Source: Notospermus geniculatus (taxonomy: Eukaryota; Nemertea; Pilidiophora; Heteronemertea; Lineidae). Taken from it: a stretch of DNA of 64,000 nt. Below the pieces are notes generated by a model. That model had not been told where the DNA came from, searched no databases, and was given only the letters and a program-made list of their open reading frames with translations. The stretch covers positions 53,691 through 117,690 of the forward strand of contig NMRB01001618.1 in NCBI GenBank assembly GCA_002633025.1, read 5' to 3'. Positions 12,521 to 25,300 of the stretch are shown here, in pieces. The translations under genes and the position numbers were made by a program. Each line of letters begins with the position of its first letter. Within the stretch, counting starts at the first letter, position 1.

Positions 12521-12932
12521 ACTGGCACACAAAGAGACTTATACCAAGGAAAGGCACAAATTTTGTTTGAATGGACAATTAACATTTGAGTTGTTGTTTA
12601 TTTTCTCATTACCTTGGATCTACAACATGTATTGCAAACTCATCAGTTTATTATGGTAGATCAGATGCTTTCGAATTTTCAAATCCATTGAAAATATCAA
12701 TAATACTGTGACTATACACTTGCTCAAACAAAGGTTTGACTTTTTACTGGTCCCAATTTTCTGCAGTTCAGTCCGGCCTACTCAAGAGAATGCTATTTAC
12801 ATGATGAGCCCAATGCCCAAAGCATTTGTGGAATCATATCCTAATACTTGTTCTCCAGAATACATGTATATAGCACAGGCTGGCAGTGTTCAATGTTTAT
12901 CAGTCAATATTTTATAAATATTCCTATCAATA

Positions 12933-13919
12933 TCAAAATCCAAAGGGGTCATCCTCTCTTGGATCCTCTGGTGGTCTTTTAGGAGTTGAATCACCAGCAG
13001 GGACTCCTGTGGATGGGCCAGCTCCACCACGCGGACTCCGTGGACTTTTTGGACTCTTAGTATCAGCCTTTGATAAACTGTCCAGTTTTTGTTTAAAGAT
13101 ATCGTCCAAAATTTTATCCATCCTGGCAACACGATGGGTTCTTGGGGTCTTAGCAGTAGCTGAAATTCATGAAAGGAAAATGATAGAAAGCTCTGTGTTG
13201 GGAGTCTGAATAGAATACTGAAGTACACTTTGTGCATGTACCAACAGATAAGCAAGTATAACCAAGAATGAAGCCGACTGAATAAGGAGGCTGGAGGTTT
13301 TCTGATATCACTCACCTGGAGTTCTTCTTGGTGTAATAGTAGGCTCTGGCTCAATTGTATCGAAGTCAAATTCAGTTACCTCTTCCTCTCTGAAAAAAGA
13401 AATTAAACTTTTTGTGTAAGAGACAAAATAGGAGGACAGTTTCATTGTCAGGCACACTGCATTTGTTGTGCATATCACTAACCTTATTTTAACTGACTCT
13501 TCAAGAGTGGGGGAGTGTAAGAGAGACGTTGTGAAATGAAAATGTCATGTTATGCTATCTTACTGTATTGGCTGGCAAATTGACAACAAAAAAGTGGATC
13601 ATTTTTTCAGAACATCTTACTTCGCCTCTTCCTCCTCCAGTTCATTACTATCCTCAACTTGCAATTTCTCCTGCTCACGCTCAGGTGGACGTCTTCCAGG
13701 ATTTTTCCACTCTAGCTCTATGATTTGATCTTTACACAGTTTATTATAAAGTTCAATGATCTGTTTTGGTTCAGGTTCCCAGACTGACTTTTTTTCTCCA
13801 TCTTCCTCATCATCATCACTGCAAGGAACACACCAGTCCTCATCATCATCTGCTGGGGCAGATGGACTGGAGACTTTCAGATCCTGTTCTCCCACTGCTG
13901 CATCCGTGTCTGTGTCCAT
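12933..13919 (-). CDS. PAGR1: PAGR1 homologue, second tandem copy
   Basis: Coding exons are 13919-13621, 13389-13316 and 13159-12933, with the same phases and splice sites as the copy at 8118-9109. The protein differs by a handful of residues (for example EQDLKVSSPS against EQDLQVSSPS, GEKKSVWEPE against GVKKSVWEPE, and GPSTGVP against GPYTGVP). No stop or frameshift is visible, so it could be functional. Near identity to the first copy leaves a real possibility that the assembler placed two alleles in series. Confidence 0.82.
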
Positions 13920-14113
13920 TTTAGCTGGTTGTAACACCGGTAGGCCTACTGTACTCCGGCTGAAAAAGGAGGAGGATAGCAGCATGCCATCAATCAATAA
14001 TCATTGATTTATGATTGTCATCCCATTGATTGAACATGTGCAGGCTGCATGTATGTGTACAGTGTAGGTATAGCCTAGCTACCCTAGTGTAGGCCTAGCT
14101 ATCCTAGGGCCTA

Positions 14114-14114
14114 N
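14114..14114. other. Single-N assembly join
   Basis: One N between CCTA and CGCTCAGG. The sequence after it repeats 13675-14113, so the N marks an artificial join of two overlapping contigs or haplotypes. Confidence 0.85.
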
Positions 14115-14437
14115 CGCTCAGGTAGACGTCTTCCAGGATTTTTCCACTCTAGCTCTATGATTTGATCTTTACACAGTTTATTATAAAGTTCAATGATCTG
14201 TTTTGGTTCAGGTTCCCAGACTGACTTTTTTTCTCCATCTTCCTCATCATCATCACTGCAAGGAACACACCAGTCCTCATCATCATCTGCTGGGGCAGAT
14301 GGACCGGAGACTTTCAGATCCTGTTCTCCCACTGCTGCATCCGTGTCTGTGTCCATTTTAGCTGGTTGTAACACCACCGGTAGGCCTACTGTACTCCGGC
14401 TGAAAAAGGAGGAGGATAGCAGCATGCCATCAATCAA
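14115..14437 (-). pseudogene. Third, truncated copy of PAGR1 exon 1
   Basis: This repeats PAGR1 exon 1 with the EDWCVPCSDDDEED motif and differs slightly (KVSGPSAP, PVVLQPAK, RRLPE). It stops at the N at 14114 before the exon's donor site and has no exon 2 or 3 of its own. It is most likely an assembly duplicate of the exon at 13621-13919. Confidence 0.8.
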
Positions 14438-15005
14438 TAATCATTGATTTATGATTGTCATCCCATTGATTGAACATGTGCAGGCTGCATGTATGTGTAC
14501 AGTGTAGGTATCGGGTATAGCCTAGCTACCCTAGTCAGTGTAGGCCTAGCTATCCTAGGGCCTATAGGCCTAAGTCATGAAATGGGACTGTATTTACAGT
14601 GACCTTGGAGGAATTAACTCCAAGCAGTGACTGAGCAGCTGAGAGACTTATTGTTGTAGGCCTTCTACATGTACGCCTAGCCTAGGCTAGGCCTAGTCAG
14701 TGTGTGGATTGTTCAAATATGCTTCTATCTGACGAATAGCACAAGCTGTGCGCAGCTACGTCTGGTTAATGCGGTGCTCAATGATTTCTTCTCACCTGCG
14801 GAACAAAAGAATGTATAGATAAGTATCGTATTTCAATTTAGAGCTGTTGAAATGGTCATTTTATGTGGATTTCGTTTCTTTCACCCGCCATGATTATTCG
14901 TCGCTTCAAGTAAACAAAGCAACACCAATTCCTTACTGACCGTAAGTCGACCTCAAAGACATATCACGACAGATCGTGTTGGGTTGTCCCTTTCGAGACA
15001 AGATC

Positions 15006-15510
15006 ATATGAATAAAGACTAGTAAATGATTTTACTTCAGATTGTACAGCATTGCCTAGTGTATTTGTATTGCAAAATTCAAGTAAAAGCATTTAACTAG
15101 TCTTTATTCATATCCAAAATGACTTCAGTCAGGGGCGCGGATCCACCGACGACGGGTTCGGAAAAGAGGGGGTGGCCTGTGCTAGAAGCATTGAAATCTG
15201 CGGTGAATTTCAATGATTCAGGCGCGGATCCAAGGGGGTCACACCCGGCCCGTGCCCTCTCTATTTTGTGGAAAATCTTTAAAACTGACCGGTAAATTTC
15301 AAAATTCTTAAAAGATGTTAGACCGAGGTTTTCACGATGTGCGCTAGCTGTGCCCCCTCTTTAGTCTTTCCCCATGATTCTGATTCTGGATCCGCCCCTG
15401 TCAGATTTGCTCCAAATTTCAGAATTTCATGGTCGATTTTACAGATTTATTGGCCGAAAGAATGGGGGAGGGGGCTTGCGCTGAGTGCGCCCCCATGGAT
15501 CCTCCCGGAT
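15006..15510. repeat. Fold-back and hAT-like repeats of unit 2
   Basis: These are the unit-2 counterparts of 9727-10250: the ATATGAATAAAGACTAGT hairpin to about 15116, then CAGGGGCGCGGATCC-ended hAT-like sequence. Small deletions distinguish them from unit 1. From 15520 to 16061 nothing recognisable is seen. Confidence 0.65.
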
Positions 15511-16267
15511 ATCTATGGCAAACCCGATGTTATGAGAAGAAATACCGAATGGGACTCTAGGTTGGAAACCGAGAAACATATCATGATTAGTCATCTAATT
15601 ACGGTCGGAACAGGCCTTTCGTGTTTCTGCGCCCAGGCACATTATTCTCTCTGCAATATAGAAATGTCGTTTTTCTAAAGTTCTGGAAGCAGAGGCTAGA
15701 AATAGTCGTTCAAAACCTCATCTATATCAGGATACGTGTGATAATCCAGGTTTTTATAACAGCTACAGCTGTGGTAAATGTAGAATTGCCACGCGATACT
15801 GTTGTGAGAACGTTTCCAGAAATATCCAGTTTATTTCTGGCCCCATCGGATTTATAGACGGGTTGTGCTGGTTGGCTCATTGTTCCAGACTGCCATTTTA
15901 GTGACTGGCAGCTGACAATGTGGATGTGATTTTGTGGTGCATGTTGACAGTACATTGGCAGGTGTCCGTATTGTTCTGTTGTCCAGTGGGTTCCAAAAGG
16001 CTGCTGACATGGTCTTTCACCATCACTAGTTCATTTGTCTCCAGAACGGATGCTGGGAAAAGGGTGCTTCATTGCGTTGAGCAAAAACATTCAGCTAATT
16101 ATAATCCCAACGTAGGCCTACGTCTCCATTCACTTTTTGGATGACTGATTTGGCGCGTCGTTGGGGATCGGATGTAACTGAGAGGGCTTCGCGGAAACAC
16201 ATCATGATGTCCCCAACTCTTTCTCGGAGAGTCGCTAATGCATCAGTGTCAATCTGTTAGATCTACC

Positions 16268-18376
16268 ATGGCTTTAAGCTTCCAAAACACTTCAGAGGGA
16301 TACCTTTCCTATCCAGTCGTCGGGAAAATATCATATCTTATTGAGTTATGGGCACTGCCGGTAATTTTGGGCATCCCGGGCAATGTCCTCGCGATAATCG
16401 TAGCCACTCGGAAACAGAACCGGAGGCTTTCACCCTCCGTCTTTGTGACGGCGATGGGCGTGGTGGATACGATTTTTGTTCTTGACAGAACGGTGGCGTT
16501 GGTGTTCAACAAATTACTCCTTGCTGGCCAGATTGATGCAGACCCTCTTTGGTGGTTCCGGTAGGTATCAGTCCAAGCGCACATTTGCGGCAAAACTCAA
16601 TGCGGTAGGGATGTTTTTAAAATCGACTGACCCGGCTGAATGCCGAATCGACAGCTTTGGGTCAGTCGACTTTAAAAACACCCCTACCGCATTGAGTTTT
16701 GCCGCAAATGTGCTCACATGACCTACGACGCCTATATACAAGAAATCGCATTTTTGGCCCTTGGCGGCCGGACTAATATGAGCTGACTGCCGTCGGACGC
16801 CACTCATAGACGTCGTCGGAAGGCGTAGCGATATGATCCTTGGCTGTTCGAAATACGAACCAATTCTTATTATTGTTTTCAGTACTCAGACTTACATTTT
16901 CCACACAAGTACAATCCTCTCCGGTCTTTTCCTGGCTGGGATGTCCATCGACCGTCTCATTGCCGTCCGGTTCCCTATGGATGCACCGAGACTCTGCACG
17001 ACGAAGAGGGCGAAGACCACAGTCATCATCCTCACTTTCCTAATCTCTATTATCAATATCCATATATTTTTCATGATCAATTACTTTCGGGATGATCGAT
17101 TAGGTGAAGATATCTTGCTAGCCATTACGCAAATATACTTAGTCCGGGGCCAAAATAGTTTTTGCATCGATCGCAGTTTGGTTTTCGTCAGAGGTTTCGC
17201 AAATCTGACGAAGACGAAGCACGAAATACGAAATTGATGACCTATACATGTACCTACCACAAATATCGCCTGAGCTGCAAGAACGTCTTTTAGCGTATGA
17301 CGTTATACCAAAAATAGATATTTTTGGTTGGACCGATAACAGTTACGGACAGGTGTATATTAAACTTTGAAATTTACCTTTCGTTTCCACTTCGTAGTGA
17401 AGTTAAAAATTCAGGATGTACCATAACTCTCACGGTCTTACATACGCTAAATGACGCACTGGCATTTGTGGTACCAACCATCTCCAAAAATACATTAGGT
17501 CCTGGAAATGAAGTTGAATTTCGTATTTCGTACCTCCTTCGTCAGATTTGCGAAACCTCACTATTGTTTTCGGTAACAAAGAACATTGCAGCTATCTTTC
17601 CAATAGGGAATTCTAGCGACAGGAAAGATTACATTTTTCATCTTTGAGTTTAAATTTTATTCACAATGCCCTGTAGGACTTGAGGATCCGTAAGCTGCTT
17701 GGTTCGCTATCCCGCTTTCTCTGTGCTTTAGCCATAGGGCTGGAAGCTGAGACTAAGCAGCATACGGATCTGCAAGACCAACGCAGTGAATGGAGAAAAC
17801 GGAGATTCAGACGGCAAGATTCTTGAATGTTCTTTCTCTGACGGACGGAGTTCTCTCCGTTTTCTGATCGGACGGTTCTATTGGCTTTCTCTTTCAGGAA
17901 TGTATGCAACCGTGATGTCGTTTCCGCAGCTACCGCAACTGGAGCTGACAGCCACGGGGTACTACGTGCTCGCGGGGACATTGGTACCTTTCTTAATCAT
18001 ATTCAGCTGTAATGTTTTAATCATAATGTCGCTGAGAAAAGCTTCGAAAGAACGTAAGAAACTCGAAACGTCGCAGAGCGCGCGTTTGGAACAGGAAACA
18101 CAATATCTAACTCGTATGTTGATATTTGTAAGTTTGGCATATATTTTGTTGACGCTTCCTTTTCGCCTGTATCACCTTTTGATGCGGATTCCAGATTTAT
18201 CGTACGATTTGACAGATATCTATTGGAAAAAGCGTTACGTCGTTCAGTCTTGGTGTCTCGGTATTGTATGGATGCTCAACTACGCAAGCAACTTTTATTT
18301 GTACTGTGTTGGTGGTGGGCGAAAGTACAGACAGGAGGCAAAAGCCGTCCTGCAGGAAATGTTCTGCCGTTATTAG
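16268..18376 (+). CDS. Rhodopsin-family (class A) G protein-coupled receptor, orphan
   Basis: Three exons, 16268-16560, 16883-17103 and 17898-18376, join in phase to about 330 codons. Exon 1 carries TM1 with PGNVLAIIVATRK and TM2. Exon 2 carries TM3 ending in GMSIDRLIAVRFP, a DRL variant of the DRY motif, then intracellular loop 2 and TM4. Exon 3 carries TM5 to TM7: TLVPFLIIFSCNVLII, a lysine/arginine-rich loop 3, TM6 with YILLTLPFRLYHLL, and TM7 with NYASNFYLYC in place of NPxxY. This pattern resembles peptide or FMRFamide-receptor-like orphans that are expanded in marine invertebrates. The ligand cannot be deduced. Intron 1 holds a 139-bp hairpin and intron 2 a MITE. The tail after TM7 is short. 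Confidence 0.87.
16576..16714. repeat. Hairpin element in GPCR intron 1
   Basis: The left arm begins AGCGCACATTTGCGGCAAAA and the right arm ends TTTTGCCGCAAATGTGCT. The arms are about 58 bp with few mismatches and a loop of about 20 bp. This is typical of a small fold-back transposon. Confidence 0.85.
17190..17560. repeat. MITE in GPCR intron 2, relative of 225-617
   Basis: The ends AGAGGTTTCGCAAATCTGAC and GTCAGATTTGCGAAACCTC are inverted repeats. Internal words (ACGAAATACGAAATTG, GGTACCAACC) match the element at the window start, so the same family is present twice. Confidence 0.8.
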
Positions 18377-19307
18377 AAAAGGAAAACAAGTTTCATCTAA
18401 TGCCGGCGCCATCACGGGTACTAGCAGCACAAATAAAAGGAAGGAGCACGGTAGGCCTATCATGGGTATGCGATCTTTTACTGGTATTTTGACGTTGAGG
18501 GAGCAACCTAGCGGCAAAAAACATTACAAAATGTACATAAGTACAATGGCACCGACAAAACGTAGTCCCCCAAGAGCGGATCCCAGGATTGTGATAAAAG
18601 GGGGAGGGCACAGAAGGCCACAGGCGGACCAATGAAGGCGTAGTGAAGCCATGGCGGCGCCTTGGGGATCTCCTCCAGAAAACTTTGAAATCTAGAAGGC
18701 CGTTCCAGCATCTGAGCAAATCTGTGGCATTGAACATGTTGAAAAAGGGATAAATTTTTCTAACGTTGGTCACCGAAAAATAGGGAGGAGGGGCACGGGT
18801 CGGGTCTGCCCCGGATCCGCGCCTGGTCCCTGGGCCGTAGAGAGAGCGCACGGCGATGGCGTTGCTGGCTGTCGGTCGAGAAAAAGTGGCAATACTTGGC
18901 TCCTTTGATATTTTATCGCGATCAAGTAATTTGTAATTTACGGTAGGCCTAGTCATGAAGTTTGCCAATCGCACTCCACTATGGAACATTTTAAATGACG
19001 AATATGGGGATTGCCACCTAGGCCTACTTGCTGTCCGTCGTCACATGAAGTGCACACTCTACTCCCGCCATCTGCGCCGGCTGTTCAGGGCTTTCGTTAC
19101 ACTCGTCCCCAGTGTATACTTGGCCATAGGTATAGAGCGCGGGTAAACATTGTGGACAGCGGTTTGAAGCTGCGGAGGACGAAACGAATTTGATCCCCGC
19201 GCGGTTATCACGGAGCCCATTTAGCGTCCTTATCCAGTAACGACGCAACCGACGGCAAAAATTCATCTTGCAGGGAGAGGAATGTCCGTCTGTAGGCCTA
19301 ATAAAAA
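18377..19307. repeat. Intergenic, hAT-like repeat in reverse orientation
   Basis: From about 18571 to 18828 the sequence carries the hAT-like repeat, ending with CCCCGGATCCGCGCCTGG and containing the GGGGCACGGGTCGGG block seen in reverse at 9960-9985. From 18830 to 19307 no gene or repeat is recognised beyond TAGGCCTA words. The promoter of the following gene must lie here. Confidence 0.55.
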
Positions 19308-22300
19308 ATGGCATGTGTTGAAGAAACGAGGTTAGAAGAAGATGCAGCTAGGGAGAAAAACTGGAAAAGATGGGGTCCATATCTATCTGAAAGACAGTGG
19401 GGGACTGTACGCGAAGATTATTCCCCAGACGGCGACTGGTAAGTTGGTTGTCCGAAAATAGGTCATCAAACATGTCAAATGTCGGACGTAGGCCTAGGCC
19501 TTCCTTGTATTGTAGGCTAGGCATCGCCGCATATGGCATAGGCCTAGGCCTAGGGCCTGTGATGATGAGCAGGTAGGCCTAGGCCTAGGTCTAGGCCTGC
19601 CTGCGTGTCATGAGCCAGAGATGCCAACCCTACGGATTTGCCCGTATTTTCTACGCATAGGCCTATTTGCCCCTCTTATGTTAGTACGCCCGTAGTCCCT
19701 TTTCCTACGCTACGCCCAAAAGGAAAAAAACTGTCGCTAAAAACAATCATTCAAATTTACCGCGAGCGCCAGCAGTAGTGGAGCGGCAATGACGAGAACC
19801 AGTCTATGACGAACATTGCCGAAGCAAAACCAATCTCAAGCCGAACTGTGAGTCTCGCGCATGCACAGCACTTCAAGCAGTGTGTTCCACTACAGCATGT
19901 GTACGTATTCTTGCGTAGATTTGTGGCGGTTCATCTCGTCGACGAGTCTCGTGTCGCCAGACCTTTTCACTTCTCTGCGACCCGAAATGGACGTCTGCTG
20001 CGTGGACAAGGGACTACTGACAACTACCATCAAATTACGGACAAACTGTAGATTTTGGGCAAAAATTACTGACAGGGGTAATTTTGAGGTTTGCATCTCT
20101 GCATGAGCCGATGTCATGACGAGGTACGTCGTAGGCCTAGCCTAGGGCAGGCCAAGGTATGGTATAGCCTAGCTGAGGCCTAAAAAAGGCTAAACCCTCC
20201 CTAGTTTAGTTACCCTCACACTAACTTAGAGTAGGCCTAACTAGGTCTAACACACCCGGCCAGATCCCCCATCCATCATTTTCATAAGCCTTTTCACGGA
20301 TATAGCAGCGTGCAACGAATCACGGGAACGAAACGGTACATGCCTCCTAGTGGCATCTAGTGGCGGAAGGTGAAACTCTAATGGCTTAATCATTGCGCTC
20401 GCTTCGCGCCTTCTCCACGTGTGGAAGACCTCCAATTTTTCTGCGTATGTACCATGGGCCACAGGCCCCCAGCCCTGGTGAGCTGTCAGAGGAGAATGAC
20501 AGAAAAACCAATGTAATAACTTACCAGGCCTCTCAATTACATGACAGTTCTTACACCCTGTATTTTAGTTCCATAATTTGGGGATGTCAATGAGGAACCG
20601 GACGAACTAACGTCACGACGTGGCGCTGCGATCGATGAGACCGAAGTTTCATTTTTCAACGTGATTTCAAGTCATTTCCATTAACTTCTGGCGTGAAATA
20701 AACCCTATTTTTTCGTTCGCATGACATTAAAATTTGCGCCATCTTGTCGCGGATGAAAATTTCTGCAATTTCTTTGCTTTTTTTTCTTAAAATAAAGAGG
20801 TAGGATGGCGATAACGGCAACGTCTTTATCTCATTTTTTCCTGTAGAAAAATGTACAGTAGATTTTTTCATGACGCAACGTCAGCACATAAAACGACGTC
20901 AATGACGTCGGTTCGGTCTCATCGATCGCTGCGCCGACCTGTCGGGATAAACGGCACGCCGGTTCCTCATTGATTTGGTGAGAACTTGAATAAAGTGCCT
21001 TGAAATAAACCTGAAGACCTTTTATTCAGTGCTGCATCACTCTTACTTAGACATTGAGAAAGCATAACACTACAGGGCCATTTGGGCAGATCTTGTAGAA
21101 ATTTTCTCCCTCTTCTTGTCATTTTGCCCTATTTTGGGGACAGCTTTGACCCTAATTTGGGGACATTTTGGGCACCAGCTAATTTGGGCTACACCTTTAA
21201 ATGGTGTGAAAATCATGCAATTGAGAGGCCTGCTTACTAAACGGGCTCTAATGAAACTTAAGATCCTTATTTTTATCAACAAACACTAATTATCCCGCTT
21301 GCTGGCCCTAGTGACATTGTCTGAGCGAGTAATTTTTTACATCATTTTACACGTTTCGCTGATGCGGCGGCCATTTTGTACAGTGCATCCACCTGTGCTG
21401 TACACTGGTCTCCTGCCCATGAAAATGCCCCGCTGTATGATTTGCAGAGTGTTTCGCTGGTAGAGTACCAGTCTGACCTTAAAGTGTTGCTCTTTAAAGC
21501 TGTGATTATTGAGTGCGATGTCAAATATTTATGTACCGGTACTTACCGGTATTCAAACACTTGTTTGTTGATATTCTGGGATAAAATTTCTTTGGCACAC
21601 TAAAGATTCAGGTGCACAGCAATTGAGCATGTTGAGGACTTGTGAATTACATACAAAGCCTGCTTTGCTGTAGGATTCCCCATTGATTTGACAAATCATG
21701 GTTTGACACTCAAATGACTTGGTTGCTTAAGACATGAACATTGATTAGACAGATTTCTTGAGTCCTCATCAGAATTTCACACCATGTGTGTTGCAGTTGG
21801 AACTACCTCTCACATGATGAGGCCAGAAGTAGAGCATATAGATGGGGTGAAGATGGTTTATTGGGCATCACCGACAGGCAGTGTCGCCTTTGTGTTGCCT
21901 TGGCACTTTGGAATGAAAAAGATCCAATTTTGAAAGAGCGTCTTTTTGGCCTTACTGGACCAGAGGTATGTAAAATCAATGTCTGTAGGTCTTTGATAAA
22001 GTGACGTAATGACCAAATCAAAGAAATGAGTATACCCACAATTTGACTGAGAACTACAAAGGGGACTTCCTGAAAATGGAGGTAAAGTGAACCTGTTAAC
22101 CTGTTAACTGGTTAAAAATAATTGCCCCAGGAAACATAATTATGGAAACATGCCTCACACAACACTGTTATGTCCTCGGCTTCACAAATGTTCCAGGTTC
22201 CAGATTCAGGGACTTCATTTCTTCTTTTAAGTAGTTGTCAAATTGTCTATCTACCAGCTGCCACTATCCACTTAGGATGAACTGGACTTGAGTAATCACC

Positions 22301-25300
22301 CTGGCTCTACATGTAGATCCAAACTTCGTCATGTGGATAAAGTAGCAGTGTCAGCTGTTGCATTGCCATTGTTGTTGCATCTGGTTTTGCACTCCTTTAG
22401 TTCAATTTTCTGAATATCTCAACCACTCGAAAGCTTTGTCACAATATCAGATTTGGTTTGTTTGGACAATTGAGTCATCTATGACAACCATGACTTGACT
22501 TTTTCCCCAGGGAAACCATGGTGAAGATGTGAAGGAGCTGTACTATTATATTGACAGTACCCCCTGTCATACCTACATGAAGGCACTCTACAAATACCCC
22601 CAGGCTGAGTACCCATATGGTGCGCTTGTTGATGAAAACAGAAAAAGGGGGATCCAGCAGCCAGAATTTGAACTGGAGGACACAGGTATGCTACATGTAC
22701 AATTATTTTATTAGGCCTAGGCCTACTTTGTTGGTGGGTCTTTTTTTGCTCTGCCAATCTGATTCATTTGATAAAGTCTACTGCACTTGCTTTTCAGGTA
22801 TATTCAATGATGGTCGCTACTGGGATGTGTTTGCAGAGTATGCAAAGAATGCACCGGATGACATCCTATGTAAATACACTGTCATTAACCAGGGTCCCGA
22901 GACTGCCACTCTGCACATCCTTCCCACTGTGTGGTATAGAAACACTTGGATATGGGGATGTACACATGAGGTAAGAATAAAATTGACCCCCCCCCTCTGT
23001 ATGTCCACATGCTGTATTTCTTCTGAACAATGGAACTTAAGTCATGAGAATCTCTCTTGCTGGTCAAATTTAATAGTTTTCATTCATCCACCATCTGGCG
23101 TGTAAACATACCATAATTGATTCTTGTCAATTGTAAACAACTGTTGATGGAAGCAATGCTTTCATTTCCAGGGCTGTACAGTAAAACCTAACATCTTAAA
23201 GCAAACTGCAACTAAGGTTGAAGGGAAACATCAGACTCTTGGTAAGTGAGCGGTGTGTCCAAGTGTCAAAGTGAGGTAGTCTTGGACATGTTGGATCTCT
23301 TATCTTTGATGTTTCCTTTACTTCTGTTGCCCCTCCTTTCTTGGATACAGTACATCTGCATCGAGGATCCATAAATCCATTACAGTTCATTCAAAGTTAT
23401 TCACAATGATGTGACTGATGACGTTGATTGCTGGTCTTAACATTAGGAAATAAATTGAGTCAATCATGATGATCCAATGTGCATTTCAGGAAAAACAGTC
23501 TGTGAATTTGATCTTCACCCAGATGGATCTACTCCAGAGCTGTTGTTCACTGAGAATGAAACAAATACCGTCAAGTTGTTCGGTATTGATAGCTACACCA
23601 CCTATGTCAAAGATGCCTTTCACAGATACATTGTGAATGGTATGTGTCAAGTTTGCTAACAGTAAAATCGTGTTTATCATTGTTTCTTATAGAAAGCCCA
23701 TGACTGAACAGCTCTCTGAGGAGGGTTTTTTCCGTGAGTTGTGAACTGAATTTAACAGTCACATACATGTATCAGCTGTAACAGGAATATTCTTACCCAG
23801 ATATCCAGACCCAGACCCAGACTATTTTATACCCAAGGCAATTTGCCTCTCACTTGTTCAGTGTTTTGTGACAGTGAAAGTGGAGATTACCTTGTGTGTC
23901 AACTACCTTGCAGGTGAAAAAGATGCAATCATTCCCAAAGGGAGGGGAACAAAGGTAGCAGCACATTACATCCTCAAAGTTGCCCCAGGTGAAAAAGCAG
24001 TCATCAGATTGAGATTTTACCCCAGCGATGCCAAACCAGACATATCATTTGGTGAAGAATTTGAAGAAATTTTTGCAGAAAGGAAGGATGATGCAGATGA
24101 TTTCTATGAAAAGGTGGGGTCCACCAAATAAACCTCATTTGCCTTGTGTATATCACTTCAGCTGCATCTCTTGTTGTCCTCTCCATGATATACCACTTGG
24201 AAAAATGTTTTGTTCAAATACTTTATCAGTAAATAATTTTCTATTGCCATCCACTTTTGCTGTTACTCAGGAGTATTTCTGTTGTGTGTTGAAACAATAT
24301 TATGATTTTTTTATTTCGATTTTTTTCCCCAGCACATTCCAAATACCTGTCCGAAAGAAAGAGACATTGCGCGCCAGGCACTCGCTGGTGTGTTCTGGAG
24401 TAAACAGTTCTACCATTACATTATAAAAGATTGGTTGAATGGAGACCGAGACCAACCTTCACCACCTGAGAGCAGGAAGAATGGAAGGAATGCCGACTGG
24501 AAACATCTCTTCAACCGTGATGTAGTTTCCATGCCTGACAAGTGGGAATACCCTTGGGTAGGATGTAATACAATGGTGGGAGGGTAATGGTCATACCACT
24601 AAGCACAGTAACATGTTGTTTTGTGTCTGAAGCTGCGTTGACATCTGGACCGATCTGAGACCAAATTCCCCAATTCGCATTCAGGAATGCGCATTGGCTA
24701 GGCCGGTCTAGCTTAAGGCGCGTTCACACTACAAAGTTTTTAATGCGATCTCAGGCCGGTCTATCGAGTCCGCTTCTTGTAGCGATCTCAGGCCGATTCA
24801 GGTACCCTAGGCCGGTATAGACATGCGCCTGAACAGTTTGGAGCGATCCAGTCAGTGCGGTGACAATACGTGCCAAACTGTAAACCGAATCGGCCTGAGA
24901 TTGCTACAAGAAGCGGACTCGCTAGACCGACCTGAGATCGCATTAAAAACTTTGTAGTATGAACGGTCAATGTGCACAAACTGTTTAGGCCAGTCTCAGA
25001 TCGCTTTAAAGTGCTAAATGTGAACATGCCTTGAGTATAAAGTCTTCATTGCCCAGGTTGTTCTCTTGATTGCCTCAGTTGTAATTCTAAAGGAATGATT
25101 GCCATTGGATATACTATGATTGCCATTGGATATACTAGCTCGGGCTTCTTATCCAGCAGAAGATTCATATTGTAGGAATGATACTCGCCCTTCTTCCAAT
25201 ATGTACACAGGGACATTTCTATCTTCAGTATGCAGTATGGGACCTTGCTTTCCACATGATGGCAATAAAGGACATTGATAACAACTTTGCCAAAGACCAA

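Larger units (their letters stand above)
10798..16061. repeat. Tandem duplication unit 2
   Basis: This is a direct repeat of 5917-10797. It is longer because it contains an extra partial copy of its own PAGR1 exon 1 region (14115-14550) beginning at a single N. It ends at GGATGCTGGGAAA near 16061, beyond which the sequence is unrelated to the start of unit 1. Confidence 0.9.

Noticed and set aside
14115-14437. A third PAGR1 gene
   Set aside because: Only part of exon 1 is present, it begins at an N and lacks the donor and later exons.
18508-18711. Open frames in both strands between the GPCR and the glucosidase
   Set aside because: They coincide with the hAT-like repeat and show no domain or conserved motif.
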